A stretch of 64,000 nucleotides of DNA, taken from assembly GCA_963717515.1 (NCBI GenBank), contig OY970338.1, positions 620,001-684,000 on the forward strand. Reading direction: 5' to 3'. The position numbers and the translations under genes were made by a program. Below are positions 18,242 to 27,024 of the stretch, piece after piece. Under the pieces are notes generated by a model. The model was not told the DNA's origin. It saw only the letters and a list, made by a program, of their open reading frames with translations, and searched no databases. Each line of letters begins with the position of its first letter. Within the stretch, counting starts at the first letter, position 1. The stretch comes from CAYXZQ01 sp963717515 (GTDB lineage: Archaea; Nanobdellota; Nanobdellia; Woesearchaeales; DSVV01).

Positions 18242-19545
18242 ATAACCACTTCATTTTCTTGTTCTCTATTTAAATAAATTGAAATTAGTTTGATAAATGA
18301 CATACTAAAAAATACAAATTGTGATATTAATGTTGCATACACCGCTCCGAATAACGAAAATGTGGGTATTAAAAATAGATTAAGAATAATATTTATTATA
18401 GCTGCTATTAGAATAATTTGAACAAGATATTTAAGAGTAGATTTAGAGGCTTTAAGATAAATATAAGGAAAACTTGCAGGTATAATGAATAAATATCCAA
18501 ATGATAAGATTAAAAAAGCTTTAGATACTTGTGGACCAAAATTAAATATTAGATTTATATAACCCTTAAAGATGTAAATTATACCAAAAAATCCTAGTGA
18601 AATTAAAAAAGATATACCCATCAGTTTAATAAGATTATTTATTATTGATTTATCTCTTATTTTATTTGATATCATAGGAAACAATACTCTAACAAAAATA
18701 GAAAAAGGCATCAAGAATAAGGAATATAGCTGATAAGATGCACTATAAATACCAACTTCTTTTACAGATGTAAGTGTATATAACATAAATATATCAATTT
18801 TATCATAAATTATTGTAAACACACTAAGAAGGAAAAAAAACGAACTTCCTTTTAGGATTGCATTAATAAATTTAAAATCCCATCTTAATGAAAATTTTGT
18901 GAATTTAGTTCTGATTAAAAATATTGTCAGACATAAAGTTATCAATGATGAGATTGCATAAAACCAAAATAAAGTTACAATACTCATCTTATTAAAAATA
19001 ACAATTAGGGCTAGACCTAACCAGATTAATTTTTCAGTTATTCTTATGAATGCTTCATATTGCATCTTTTCATATGCATTAAAAACTGCAATGAAAAACT
19101 GATTAAACGAATTTAAGACTACCCAAATACTAGCCAAGTAAACAAGAACTTTAATATCATGAGTCTTTGCTACAAATTGAATTGTAATAAAAATTAATAA
19201 AATAGTAATTAAAGCAAGTATTAATTTAAATGAAGCAATGATATTTAAATAATCTTTAATTTTATCTTTATCTCTTGCAATATCTCTTATTGTTAACGTG
19301 GATAAGCCAAAATCTGCAATTAAACCAAAAAAGGCAATAAATGTAATAACAAAAGAATATTTTCCAAATTCTTCTACTCCCAAATATCTTGCAAGCAGTA
19401 TAACTAATACAAAAGCAATACATTTAATTACAACCTGTGCTCCAATCAACCAGAATGTATTCTTGATTATTGTCTGCTTGGTTCCTTTATTTATTAGTAA
19501 AAAATTTTTGAAATTTTTAACCGAAATCTTAACCATTTGTTTCAA
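18238..19545 (-). CDS. Wzx-like polysaccharide flippase (MOP superfamily)
   Basis: A 435-residue polytopic membrane protein with about 12 helices. The N-terminus KNTFWLIGAQVVIKCIAFVLVI and the following LARYLGVEEFGKYSFVITFIAFFGLIADFGLSTL are the classic opening of the polysaccharide-transport (PST/RfbX) branch of the MOP superfamily; FDKIDIFMLYTLTSVKEVGIYSASY in the middle is also typical. It should turn lipid-linked oligosaccharide from the inner to the outer membrane face, where the island's O-antigen ligase-like protein could use it. Met4 is an alternative start. Upstream lies a 235-nt AT-rich gap with no gene that I can see. Confidence 0.92.
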   Translation of the reverse strand: MKQMVKISVKNFKNFLLINKGTKQTIIKNTFWLIGAQVVIKCIAFVLVILLARYLGVEEFGKYSFVITFIAFFGLIADFGLSTLTIRDIARDKDKIKDYLNIIASFKLILALITILLIFITIQFVAKTHDIKVLVYLASIWVVLNSFNQFFIAVFNAYEKMQYEAFIRITEKLIWLGLALIVIFNKMSIVTLFWFYAISSLITLCLTIFLIRTKFTKFSLRWDFKFINAILKGSSFFFLLSVFTIIYDKIDIFMLYTLTSVKEVGIYSASYQLYSLFLMPFSIFVRVLFPMISNKIRDKSIINNLIKLMGISFLISLGFFGIIYIFKGYINLIFNFGPQVSKAFLILSFGYLFIIPASFPYIYLKASKSTLKYLVQIILIAAIINIILNLFLIPTFSLFGAVYATLISQFVFFSMSFIKLISIYLNREQENEVVI

Positions 19546-19780
19546 ACCATTTCTATACTAAATCCTATCAATTTAAAAAACATTCATCTAAAATTATTAT
19601 ATTTTTTCATCTCAATAAGCTTTATAAATTTTTTCTAAATATTTTTTACAAATTTCATTTTTAATTCTTTTAAAGCATCTCAATTAAATAATACCATCTT
19701 TAAGTATCTTGTCCAAATAAATAATCATTTCTCAACTATTTATAAACCCTAATAACTTGCCTTATTTTTATTAAAATAAG

Positions 19781-20266
19781 CTATCTAAAAAGATATAATA
19801 AAAGGATCATGATTATAACTAATCTGATAGTTAGACCAATAATCTCGAATTTATCAAATATTGACCATATTATGGTATTAGTTACTGTTGCTGAAAGGAG
19901 TATTATTCCAATCGTAAAAAGTGGCTTATTATACAATTTTATCAATAGACCCTCATGGATACTACCAATAAAAAAACTCTTAATATATCCTTTTTCAACC
20001 TTCTTAAAATTTTTATTTATAATCTCAACAGTAATTCTGGTTAACATTGATTCTTCAAAAATACTAATATCTTTGTCTTCTTTGAGAAACGATTGCCAAA
20101 TAAGACTTTCCAAGATCATTTTAGATAGCCATTCAAACATCCTGCTAAGGAACGATATCCTATATGCTCGAAAAATCAATTCCTGTATTTTATCTAAGGA
20201 TCTAAAGATGAAACTCTCGTAATAGGCTTCTCCAAATCTCCTTATAAGGTTGATTGTATATGACAT
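19781..20266 (-). CDS. Small membrane protein of unknown function, paired with DUF4330 gene
   Basis: A 161-residue protein. The first ~110 residues are amphipathic and rich in Arg, Glu and aromatic residues (for example NLIRRFGEAYYESFIFRSL). The C-terminus holds two hydrophobic segments (about 116-133 and 143-160), ending right at the second one. I do not recognise a family. It lies 4 nt downstream of the DUF4330 gene and is certainly co-transcribed with it. It could be a short version of the N-terminal part of larger O-antigen-type membrane proteins, or an accessory subunit of the transport/assembly machinery. Role unknown. Confidence 0.6.
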   Translation of the reverse strand: MSYTINLIRRFGEAYYESFIFRSLDKIQELIFRAYRISFLSRMFEWLSKMILESLIWQSFLKEDKDISIFEESMLTRITVEIINKNFKKVEKGYIKSFFIGSIHEGLLIKLYNKPLFTIGIILLSATVTNTIIWSIFDKFEIIGLTIRLVIIMILLLYLFR

Positions 20267-20270
20267 CAGA

Positions 20271-21074
20271 TTACCCTATTTCAGTTATTATACCAAGAAT
20301 ATCAATATTATCAAAATTGATCTTAAGATCATTTCCCACCTTAAGTTTTTGATTATCATAAAAAAGCTCATTATTTTCTTGAGTGACATATAAGTTTAAG
20401 TTAAGAGTTATATCCTGATATTGCGGATGGTTCTTAACAAGAATTTCACCTTCCAGAGTTTTTACAATCAATACGCTAGGCTTTGATTCTTTGCCGGTTA
20501 TCTCTGCTATAAGTTTATTATTTTCATCATATACTTTGTCTCCTATTGATATGGAATCAACAAACCATTTTTCCTTGTTTTCAATTAATAACTCTATTTT
20601 TTTCTCTTCTGTTTTGATTATTGGTTTCACAATGTCAGAATCAAAACTTACAATAGTCCCTTTTACACTCACTTTAGTCGTCTTAATTACAAATGGATCT
20701 CCAATCAATAACTCTTTCCCATCATACAAGGATATATTCTGTTCGTCAACTTGAGTAAGTAGCTTAATAATAAATAATAAATTATTATTGTTATCTTCGA
20801 TTTTATTTATGTTAATATCAACAATCTCGGCAATAACCTCTCCATTCTTTTCAATGAGGTCTCCTTCTGAAATACTATTGGCTATATAATCTGGCTCGTT
20901 ATTTGATTCAACCTGGATTGTCTTCCAACCAACTTTGGATTCAGGTTCTTTCTCAATATTATTTAGTAATAATTTTACACCGACAACTATTAATAGAATG
21001 ATTCCAATAATAACAAATAAATCAATCACATTGATTTTTCCAAAAATTCTTCCCTTTGAGTCAATGATTTTCAT
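20271..21074 (-). CDS. DUF4330-like membrane-anchored protein with internal repeat
   Basis: A 267-residue protein. Its N-terminus IIDSKGRIFGKINVIDLFVI matches the DUF4330 opening, followed by one membrane helix (about residues 18-38). The outer part has two similar modules: an IANSISEGDLIEKNGEVIAEI unit near residues 65-85 and a VDSISIGDKVYDENNKLIAEI unit near 165-190, each followed by a beta-rich stretch. DUF4330 proteins are known mainly from bacteria, often beside exopolysaccharide genes; their function is not established. The doubled outer domain makes this copy longer than the usual ~170 residues. As the first gene of the leftward group it defines the island's right side. Confidence 0.72.
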   Translation of the reverse strand: MKIIDSKGRIFGKINVIDLFVIIGIILLIVVGVKLLLNNIEKEPESKVGWKTIQVESNNEPDYIANSISEGDLIEKNGEVIAEIVDININKIEDNNNNLLFIIKLLTQVDEQNISLYDGKELLIGDPFVIKTTKVSVKGTIVSFDSDIVKPIIKTEEKKIELLIENKEKWFVDSISIGDKVYDENNKLIAEITGKESKPSVLIVKTLEGEILVKNHPQYQDITLNLNLYVTQENNELFYDNQKLKVGNDLKINFDNIDILGIITEIG

Positions 21075-21173
21075 CTTAAAACAACTACTATATAATTAAG
21101 TTAATTATTAGGTTATATTTAAAGATATAGGACAGACCCACTCATTTTAACCTCAATTAGTGTCCAACATTGA

Positions 21174-21359
21174 AATGATAGTGAAATAAGACATACAAAT
21201 GGCAACATCAAGAAAGCAAGTAAAGGAGAAATCAAAGATTTTACATTTATCAGCGCCTCATGTGAGAATACAGAAAACCCCGAGATAACATTGGAGACAG
21301 AAAAATCAGATATCGATGGATGCGTCCAGATTTTATTGGAGTTCCTTCATATAAGATAA
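21174..21359 (+). pseudogene. Start-less open frame, possible gene remnant at island edge
   Basis: Between two stop codons a 61-codon frame reads with ordinary protein-like composition (for example GEIKDFTFISASCENTENP and DIDGCVQILLEFLHIR) but has no ATG, GTG or TTG. It ends exactly where the nucleotidyltransferase gene on the other strand ends. It may be the 3' remnant of a gene lost when the AT-rich island was inserted or rearranged. I do not recognise the family. Confidence 0.3.
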
Positions 21360-21992
21360 TCAATGCGATGCCTCGAACTCATTGATGTCTTTCTGCGTGT
21401 TGACTGTCCTCCAATACCCGTTATGCCTATAAACCCTCATCTTGATTTTGGGAAACACATCAATCTCAAGGCTACCCTTGTCAGGCAGGACTTCAAGCAT
21501 CTCCTCCCTGTCAAGAAGATACCAACCACAGTTGACCCAGTCCTTAAGTTCAGGCTTCTCATCAAAGATGGCATAGCCGTCCTTCTCGATGACCAAACCG
21601 AATATGAGCCTGGGGTGGGCGACGCATATCGCGTTCTCCCCAATGCCTGCAAGCTTCTTTATGTCGATATCAGTCATGTCATCACAGTTCAGGACAAGGA
21701 CCTGGTCTGACTTTGCAAGCTTCATCGCCTTCTTCACTGCCCCCCCTGTTCCGAGCGGCTCATCTTCCACTGAGAAGATTATATCTCTGTCAGGGTAACT
21801 CGCCTTGACATAATCGATGACCATGCCTGACTTGTGACCCAGGGAAAGGATTATCCTGTCGACAATGCCGGAATCATTGAGAAAATCTATCTGCCTCGCA
21901 ATGATAGGCCTGCCTTTCAGCTCCACCAGGGCCTTTGGGACATTGCCTCCCAACCTCGTGCCTTTTCCCCCAGCAACAATTATTGCATCCAT
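21360..21992 (-). CDS. Sugar-1-phosphate nucleotidyltransferase
   Basis: About 210 residues of the NTP_transferase family. The true start is the ATG at 21992, directly before DAIIVAGGKGTRLGGNVPKA, the nucleotide-binding signature; the longer frame to 22103 would add 37 residues unlike the family. Other motifs are DEPLGTGGAVKKAM, VLNCDDMTDID (metal/nucleotide Asp) and DEKPELKDWVNCGWYLLDRE. It resembles HddC/RmlA-type enzymes that load GMP, TMP or UMP onto a sugar 1-phosphate; the nucleotide cannot be decided. A TATA-like AAATATATTTAAAG lies about 25 nt upstream of 21992. It is divergent from the STT3 gene. Confidence 0.85.
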   Translation of the reverse strand: MDAIIVAGGKGTRLGGNVPKALVELKGRPIIARQIDFLNDSGIVDRIILSLGHKSGMVIDYVKASYPDRDIIFSVEDEPLGTGGAVKKAMKLAKSDQVLVLNCDDMTDIDIKKLAGIGENAICVAHPRLIFGLVIEKDGYAIFDEKPELKDWVNCGWYLLDREEMLEVLPDKGSLEIDVFPKIKMRVYRHNGYWRTVNTQKDINEFEASH

Positions 21993-22108
21993 AATGCCGG
22001 GAGAATCAGTTTTCTTTAAATATATTTTGGAATTATTGATGATAAAACCGCAATCAAGCAGCTTCCGACAGCAAAAACTATAAATAACCAAGCATAATTT
22101 CATGGACT
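21993..22108. promoter_or_regulatory. Divergent promoter region, nucleotidyltransferase / STT3
   Basis: A 116-nt gap with a TATA-like box for each direction: AAATATATTTAAAG (minus sense, about 22012-22025) and actataaataacc (plus sense, about 22078-22090). Each lies ~20-30 nt from its ATG, which fits leaderless messages in both directions. Confidence 0.5.
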
Positions 22109-24541
22109 ATGGACAACATCGGCGACATCGACATCAGCAACGAGCTTCGCATGGAAAAGATCATGAAAAAGCAGGAAGAGCTGGCTGCAAAAGCGATAAA
22201 GAAGCCCAGGCCTGAAAAAAAACATCCTGCTGAACCGAAAATAAAGAAGAAAGAGAACAGACATAAAGATTTCAAAAAACCTGCCTGGTTCCGAAAATAC
22301 GCTCCAGTCATATTCATCACTTTATCCATTATCCTTGCCGTCGCAGTGAGGATGCATTATGCAGGCCTCCCCCTGATGGATGACTGGGCACATATGTCTG
22401 CAGTCGCGACTTTCAGACCAGGAATCACAGATGATGTCAACAAGATGTATCCTTATTACAGCGATGCCCAGAAAAACAAGCTTATCGATCAGCAGGTCCA
22501 GGCGAAATTAAATGAGTACATAGCACAGATTGCACAGAAGGCTGATAGCCTCAGGGACAGTTACAAGGATCCCAGTGGCCAGACATATCTCTACGGGATT
22601 GACCCGTACAATTACTACAAGAAGGCCAAGGACGGGACGCTTGATGATTTCCTGACTTTTTTTGAGTATTACCTCCATCGCTTCGTCTCATTTTTCAATC
22701 AGGACATATCATTGGCAACAACGACTTTCTATATCCCTCTCATATTTGTGACTCTGACAATCTTCCCTGTCTATTTCATAACCAGAAGAATTGCAGGCGA
22801 CATCGCGGGGTTAATAGCATCAGCAGTATTTGCAATCCATCCCGAATTCCTCAAATACAGCCTGGCAGGGATGACGGACACAAACACCCTGAACATCTTC
22901 TTCATGCTTGCAATCTCATGGATGTTTCTCGAGATATTCCTACTGAAGCGCACACGAAACAGGATCATTGCAGCAGCTGCTTTGATACTGCTGGTGTTTC
23001 TTTTCCGGTTCACATGGACAGGCTATTACATCATATTCGGACTTTTGGCAGCTGCAGCTTTTGTCTACCTGAGTGTTTGGCTTTTCAACAGGTATACCGG
23101 AAAGCTTTCGACGAACAGGCGAATAATCTACATTCTTGGCATAGGCTTCGCGATAATGATGATTGCACTCCTTGGCCTCAGGATGATTATAAGGTTCCTG
23201 CCTTCTAAAGTGCAGCTCTATCTCGGCTCCACCACCCAGCAGGGCATCTGGCCTGACAGCTTCTCGACGATTTCAGAGCTCAAGAGCCTGGCCTTCACGG
23301 ATATGATCACGAGGCTGGGCGGTCCGATATTTGCAATCATCGTGCTATTTAGTGCAATATATACATTCTGGAAGATTGCAGATAAGAGGAAGATCCCTTA
23401 CAGCGCTTTGCTTGCAATGACAGCAACAGCCCTCATCCTGCCCGCAGGACTGAAAGCCATCAGGATATTTCCTTTCTCAATACCTTTCATATGCATCCTG
23501 TTCGGATTCGGCATAATCCTGATAATGGAAACAATACCCAAATTCATCAGGTGGATAGACCAAAAGGACAGGATAATCAGATCGCTGGTGCATATCCTGG
23601 TCGCTGGACTCCTACTGTTCATCATCGGAAGCCAGTTCATGGCGAATTACGCAGATGTGAGGGCAATCAAGCCAAAGATGGACGACTCATTGTACGACAC
23701 GGCAGCAAAGATTGGGCAGGTCAGCCCTGAAAACTCAAAGATATTCGCCTGGTGGGACAAGGGGCATTTCTTCTGGGCACTTTCAGACAGGGATGTGTTG
23801 ATAAAGGCTTCACCCAGGATGCCAAGGACCTACTGGATGGCAAAAGCCCTGATGACGCCTGATGAAAACCAGTCAGCAGGAATCATAAGGATGCTGGACT
23901 GCAGCGGAGAGCAGAAGGCGCTCAGCATGATCGAAGGCAATCTATCGACAAATGAAAAAATCAGCATCATCGACAGCATCGTCAGCATGAACAAGACCGA
24001 TGCTGAAAAATACCTAAGCAAGAACGGCCAGGACAAGCGGATAGCAAAGTACACGCATTGCAATGGCAGGGAAATTTACATCGCCCTTACTGATGACATG
24101 TTCACAAGGTTCCATACTGTCCAGCAATATGCATATTGGGATTTCGACAAGACCGATGATGAGCAGCAGACATACAAAGCCTTTAAAAATTATGAATGCA
24201 GCAATGTGAATGAATCGTTCACCTGCATAGTCGGCAACAATGTGATAAAACTGAATTCCAGGACAGGGGAAAAGAACGCGGACCTTGCCGGGCTGTGGTT
24301 CTATATAGATGACAACCTGACCAGATTCAGTTTCGATGGTAGCAAGACCGGATTATATATGATAGTATATCCAAGGGACGGCAAATATTACGCAATAGCT
24401 GTCGACAGGAACATCGCAGAGAGCATGTACATCAGGCTGATGATCCTCGGTGGCTACGGCCTGGAAGATTTTGAGCAAATCGCGGACAATTCAAGGCCTG
24501 AGACTATAAGAGCAGTCGCCTACAGGGTAAAATGGCGATAA
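22109..24541 (+). CDS. STT3/AglB-type oligosaccharyltransferase (paralog 1)
   Basis: An 810-residue protein of GT66. A charged cytoplasmic N-terminus (~60 residues, Lys/Glu/Pro-rich) is followed by a first membrane helix (66-84), the catalytic MDDWAHM loop, about 12-13 helices (GMTDTNTLNIFF in the second acidic loop), and a soluble C-terminal domain. The hallmark WWDxG motif is W548-W549-D550-K551-G552: Lys replaces the usual Tyr/Phe. A KMDDSLYDTAAKI segment precedes it. The enzyme would move a lipid-linked oligosaccharide to Asn of N-x-S/T in exported proteins. A second, larger STT3 is at 40426. The stop overlaps the DUF192 gene by 10 nt. Why two paralogs are kept is not visible; they may differ in glycan or acceptor. 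Confidence 0.9.
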   Translation: MDNIGDIDISNELRMEKIMKKQEELAAKAIKKPRPEKKHPAEPKIKKKENRHKDFKKPAWFRKYAPVIFITLSIILAVAVRMHYAGLPLMDDWAHMSAVATFRPGITDDVNKMYPYYSDAQKNKLIDQQVQAKLNEYIAQIAQKADSLRDSYKDPSGQTYLYGIDPYNYYKKAKDGTLDDFLTFFEYYLHRFVSFFNQDISLATTTFYIPLIFVTLTIFPVYFITRRIAGDIAGLIASAVFAIHPEFLKYSLAGMTDTNTLNIFFMLAISWMFLEIFLLKRTRNRIIAAAALILLVFLFRFTWTGYYIIFGLLAAAAFVYLSVWLFNRYTGKLSTNRRIIYILGIGFAIMMIALLGLRMIIRFLPSKVQLYLGSTTQQGIWPDSFSTISELKSLAFTDMITRLGGPIFAIIVLFSAIYTFWKIADKRKIPYSALLAMTATALILPAGLKAIRIFPFSIPFICILFGFGIILIMETIPKFIRWIDQKDRIIRSLVHILVAGLLLFIIGSQFMANYADVRAIKPKMDDSLYDTAAKIGQVSPENSKIFAWWDKGHFFWALSDRDVLIKASPRMPRTYWMAKALMTPDENQSAGIIRMLDCSGEQKALSMIEGNLSTNEKISIIDSIVSMNKTDAEKYLSKNGQDKRIAKYTHCNGREIYIALTDDMFTRFHTVQQYAYWDFDKTDDEQQTYKAFKNYECSNVNESFTCIVGNNVIKLNSRTGEKNADLAGLWFYIDDNLTRFSFDGSKTGLYMIVYPRDGKYYAIAVDRNIAESMYIRLMILGGYGLEDFEQIADNSRPETIRAVAYRVKWR

Positions 24542-24876
24542 GGAACATAACCAGAGGCAGGATACTTGCTGAGACATACACGGTCTGCAGGAGCATCACC
24601 GAGAAAGCACGAGGGCTCATGTTCTCACCAAAGAAAAGCCTCATCTTCATATTTGACAGCGAAAGAAGGATATCTCTTCATATGTTCTTTGTGTTCTTCC
24701 CAATAGACGTGGTCTTCCTGGACAGGAAGAGAAAGATAGTTGACCTGAAGGAAAATTTCCTTCCATTCTCATTCTATACATCAAAGAAAAAGGCTTTATA
24801 CGTAATAGAGCTGCCTAAAGGGGCAATCTCTCGGACAGGCTCCAAGCCAGGGGATACTATTGAAATAAACCCATAA
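24532..24876 (+). CDS. DUF192-family protein
   Basis: A 114-residue protein with the DUF192 pattern: a KARGLMFSPKK segment, then ISLHMFFVFFPIDVVFLDRKRKIVDL with the H-M-x3-F-P-I-D-V-V-F-L core, and VIELPKGAISRTGSKPGDTI at the end. The family forms a small beta-barrel and is often exported; this one has no signal peptide in the frame given. Function is not known. It begins 10 nt before the end of the STT3 gene, so the two are co-translated, and is followed by a strongly AT-rich promoter-like gap. Confidence 0.88.
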   Translation: MAIRNITRGRILAETYTVCRSITEKARGLMFSPKKSLIFIFDSERRISLHMFFVFFPIDVVFLDRKRKIVDLKENFLPFSFYTSKKKALYVIELPKGAISRTGSKPGDTIEINP

Positions 24877-24959
24877 AAACAAAACATTTATATATTAGGT
24901 ATATGATAATATATGTTATCCTAGTATATTAAAATATATATTAAATTGGTAGAGAGAAT
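24877..24959 (+). promoter_or_regulatory. AT-rich promoter with 16-nt imperfect palindrome
   Basis: This 83-nt gap before the large surface-protein gene contains catttatatattagg and an inverted repeat GATAATATATGTTATC at 24905-24920 (14 of 16 positions symmetric). TATA-like runs follow at about 24925-24945. The palindrome could be an operator; this is unproven. Confidence 0.45.
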
Positions 24960-26897
24960 ATGTATCGCCTAAAAAAGAGTGAAAATAGGAGGCTCATACT
25001 ATTTTTCTGCTCAATCCTGTTCTTTGCCATGTGCTTCTTCAATGTAAGCGCTGAATTCGGCACACATATCAATGTATCGATAATCGAGCAGGTCTTCCAG
25101 GAGACCAGTTTTGCAGAGAATTTCACGCTAACTGAATGGCAGAAATCATGCTACAGCCTGGGGACAGTCAATGTAACCAACCCAAACAATGAGACCGTCT
25201 ATGACATCCATGTCTCATTCAGAAATACAGGAGGCCTCTCCACCAACTTCACCTGGGACAATACCACCAGGTTCGGGAACCAGACATCCGGCTCACCGGG
25301 AACAGAGATAGTCCTTTTCATGCCAGAGCTCAGGCAAGACGACTATTCTGTCTTCAGGTACAATATCTCCTGCATGGGAATCGACCCGCCTGTCAATGTC
25401 ATAACGGACTATTATAATTTCGAGCATGGATTCAACAGGAAGGTCCTGTCAGGACACCAATGGACAATCAACCAGTCAGTAAGGAACGACAACCAGATCA
25501 ATGTCAGCGTCACCAACATAAACATATCCATGTCTGCTGAAAACGTGACCTGGAACGCTTCTCAGTTCAGCTTCTATCTTACGGACCTGTATCCGGACAA
25601 GGATTATGCAAACGTGCATGGCAATGGAACGTCCAACCTATCGTGGTGGTGGGCTCCAAACGCAGGGACCATTCAATGGCATAGGAACACAAGCATCAGG
25701 TACAATATGACTGCACCTTTGAGCGTACCGTTCACAGCGACGTATCTTGCACTCAGGGAGAAAGTGGAATTCATGGTATTGGACACCCTGCTCTCAAACC
25801 TCACTATTGACAGCATAAACGCAAGTGCGCAGGTTGATTTCGGCTTTGAGAAGCAGATAATCAAGCCCAGCGACAATGCGAACAACCACAACGTGACCTG
25901 GCAGATAGAACCAAAGATCACTGTGCCTGTGAATGTCACATACGACCTGAACAAGGTCTCTCTCTGGGTCACCCAAAACCAGGACCCAACTAACACGACC
26001 GCAGGGACTAGCTGGGGCGTAATTGAGAAAAACTTTACAGGCTCGCCGCTGCAGAAGATCAATCTTACAAAGCCATGGGGCAATTCAAGCTACTTATGGA
26101 CATTCAACTACACAGACGGCTCAAGCTCAGCTTATCCACCGCCCATTGTCTGGATGAAGCCTGAATATCTCATTGCTGACCAGTCAGGCCAGATATTGAA
26201 TTACACCATGAGCGTGAGCGGAAATGACACTTACCTCAAGTACATCTATGTCGTCCATGGCTACTGGCTTGAGATTGCCAAGAACATCTCAAACATAGGA
26301 GAAGACCAGTACCAGGTCAAGATACATGTCGAGAACATAGGCAACGGCTGGACACCTCAGTTCGAGAAGGTTACAGTGTACGATTATGTGCCCAATGATT
26401 TCCTTGTCTGGAACATGACACCAGCTGCCTATTCATGCGAGCTTGGCGGAAGCGGCTGCTCAAACCTATCAGTAGGGAGTCCGGGCAGCGATTATTATGG
26501 GATGTCCTACAGATGGGATATCCAATGGAAGGGAAGCATGAACTCGTCGCTTGGTCCGAAGTTCGGGCCGGATGCGACCAGCCCCGGCAATTACAGCTGG
26601 GACCTGTCATACAAAGTCAATGGGACAGGCCCATACCAGGTGACTGACCTATACATCGTCGGTTTAGACCCGCTCAAGGTCGACGGCGCATTCACATCTC
26701 CTATAATAACCATAATCTCAGGCATCAGGACGCATTCAAATGAGATAATCTACCTGGCGGTCATCATGTTCCTTATCGTCGTCAACATATCAAATCTTGT
26801 GATAACGAACAGGATCCATAAGAAGCTCCAGCAGAGGATGCCTCAGGCTCCCCCCAAGCGACCTGATGAAGGCTACAACAGGCCGCCTGGTTTATAG
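24960..26897 (+). CDS. Large glycosylation-rich surface protein with C-terminal anchor
   Basis: A 645-residue exported protein. A basic N-terminus and hydrophobic stretch (about residues 11-31, LILFFCSILFFAMCFFNVSA) form a signal peptide. The extracytoplasmic part is beta-rich, Trp/Asn/Thr-rich and carries a very high density of N-x-S/T sequons (for example NVSVTNINISMSAENVTWN, NLTIDSINAS, NYTMSVSGNDT). Near the C-terminus is one membrane helix (about 597-616, IYLAVIMFLIVVNISNLVI) and a cytoplasmic tail rich in Pro/Arg/Gln. I do not recognise a family. It looks like a major N-glycoprotein of the cell surface, encoded directly after an OST gene. The gene has its own AT-rich promoter region. 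Confidence 0.75.
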   Translation: MYRLKKSENRRLILFFCSILFFAMCFFNVSAEFGTHINVSIIEQVFQETSFAENFTLTEWQKSCYSLGTVNVTNPNNETVYDIHVSFRNTGGLSTNFTWDNTTRFGNQTSGSPGTEIVLFMPELRQDDYSVFRYNISCMGIDPPVNVITDYYNFEHGFNRKVLSGHQWTINQSVRNDNQINVSVTNINISMSAENVTWNASQFSFYLTDLYPDKDYANVHGNGTSNLSWWWAPNAGTIQWHRNTSIRYNMTAPLSVPFTATYLALREKVEFMVLDTLLSNLTIDSINASAQVDFGFEKQIIKPSDNANNHNVTWQIEPKITVPVNVTYDLNKVSLWVTQNQDPTNTTAGTSWGVIEKNFTGSPLQKINLTKPWGNSSYLWTFNYTDGSSSAYPPPIVWMKPEYLIADQSGQILNYTMSVSGNDTYLKYIYVVHGYWLEIAKNISNIGEDQYQVKIHVENIGNGWTPQFEKVTVYDYVPNDFLVWNMTPAAYSCELGGSGCSNLSVGSPGSDYYGMSYRWDIQWKGSMNSSLGPKFGPDATSPGNYSWDLSYKVNGTGPYQVTDLYIVGLDPLKVDGAFTSPIITIISGIRTHSNEIIYLAVIMFLIVVNISNLVITNRIHKKLQQRMPQAPPKRPDEGYNRPPGL

Positions 26898-26993
26898 ATT
26901 TCTGTTACAATAATTGATTCAATATAGAATTGGACAGATCTTACACACAATTTGGCTTAAAGACAAATAATGCAGGCATTGAGTTTGGTCCAG

Positions 26994-27023
26994 CTTTTCC
27001 CTCACCGAAGGTGGGCGGAAAAG
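26994..27023. other. Stable hairpin just downstream of tRNA-Trp
   Basis: CTTTTCC (26994-27000) pairs perfectly with GGAAAAG (27017-27023). Inside, CACC (27003-27006) pairs with GGTG (27010-27013) around a GAA loop. On the minus strand the hairpin begins 1 nt after the tRNA 3' end. It could mark 3' processing or termination of the tRNA transcript. Confidence 0.5.
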
Positions 27024-27024
27024 A

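Noticed and set aside
19546..19780. 235-nt AT-rich gap upstream of the flippase
   Set aside because: No start-to-stop frame of useful length and no RNA structure could be supported; it probably holds only promoter sequence.
21993..22103. 37-codon extension of the nucleotidyltransferase gene
   Set aside because: The family starts at the MDAIIVAGGKGTRLG motif, and the TATA box would lie inside the extension.
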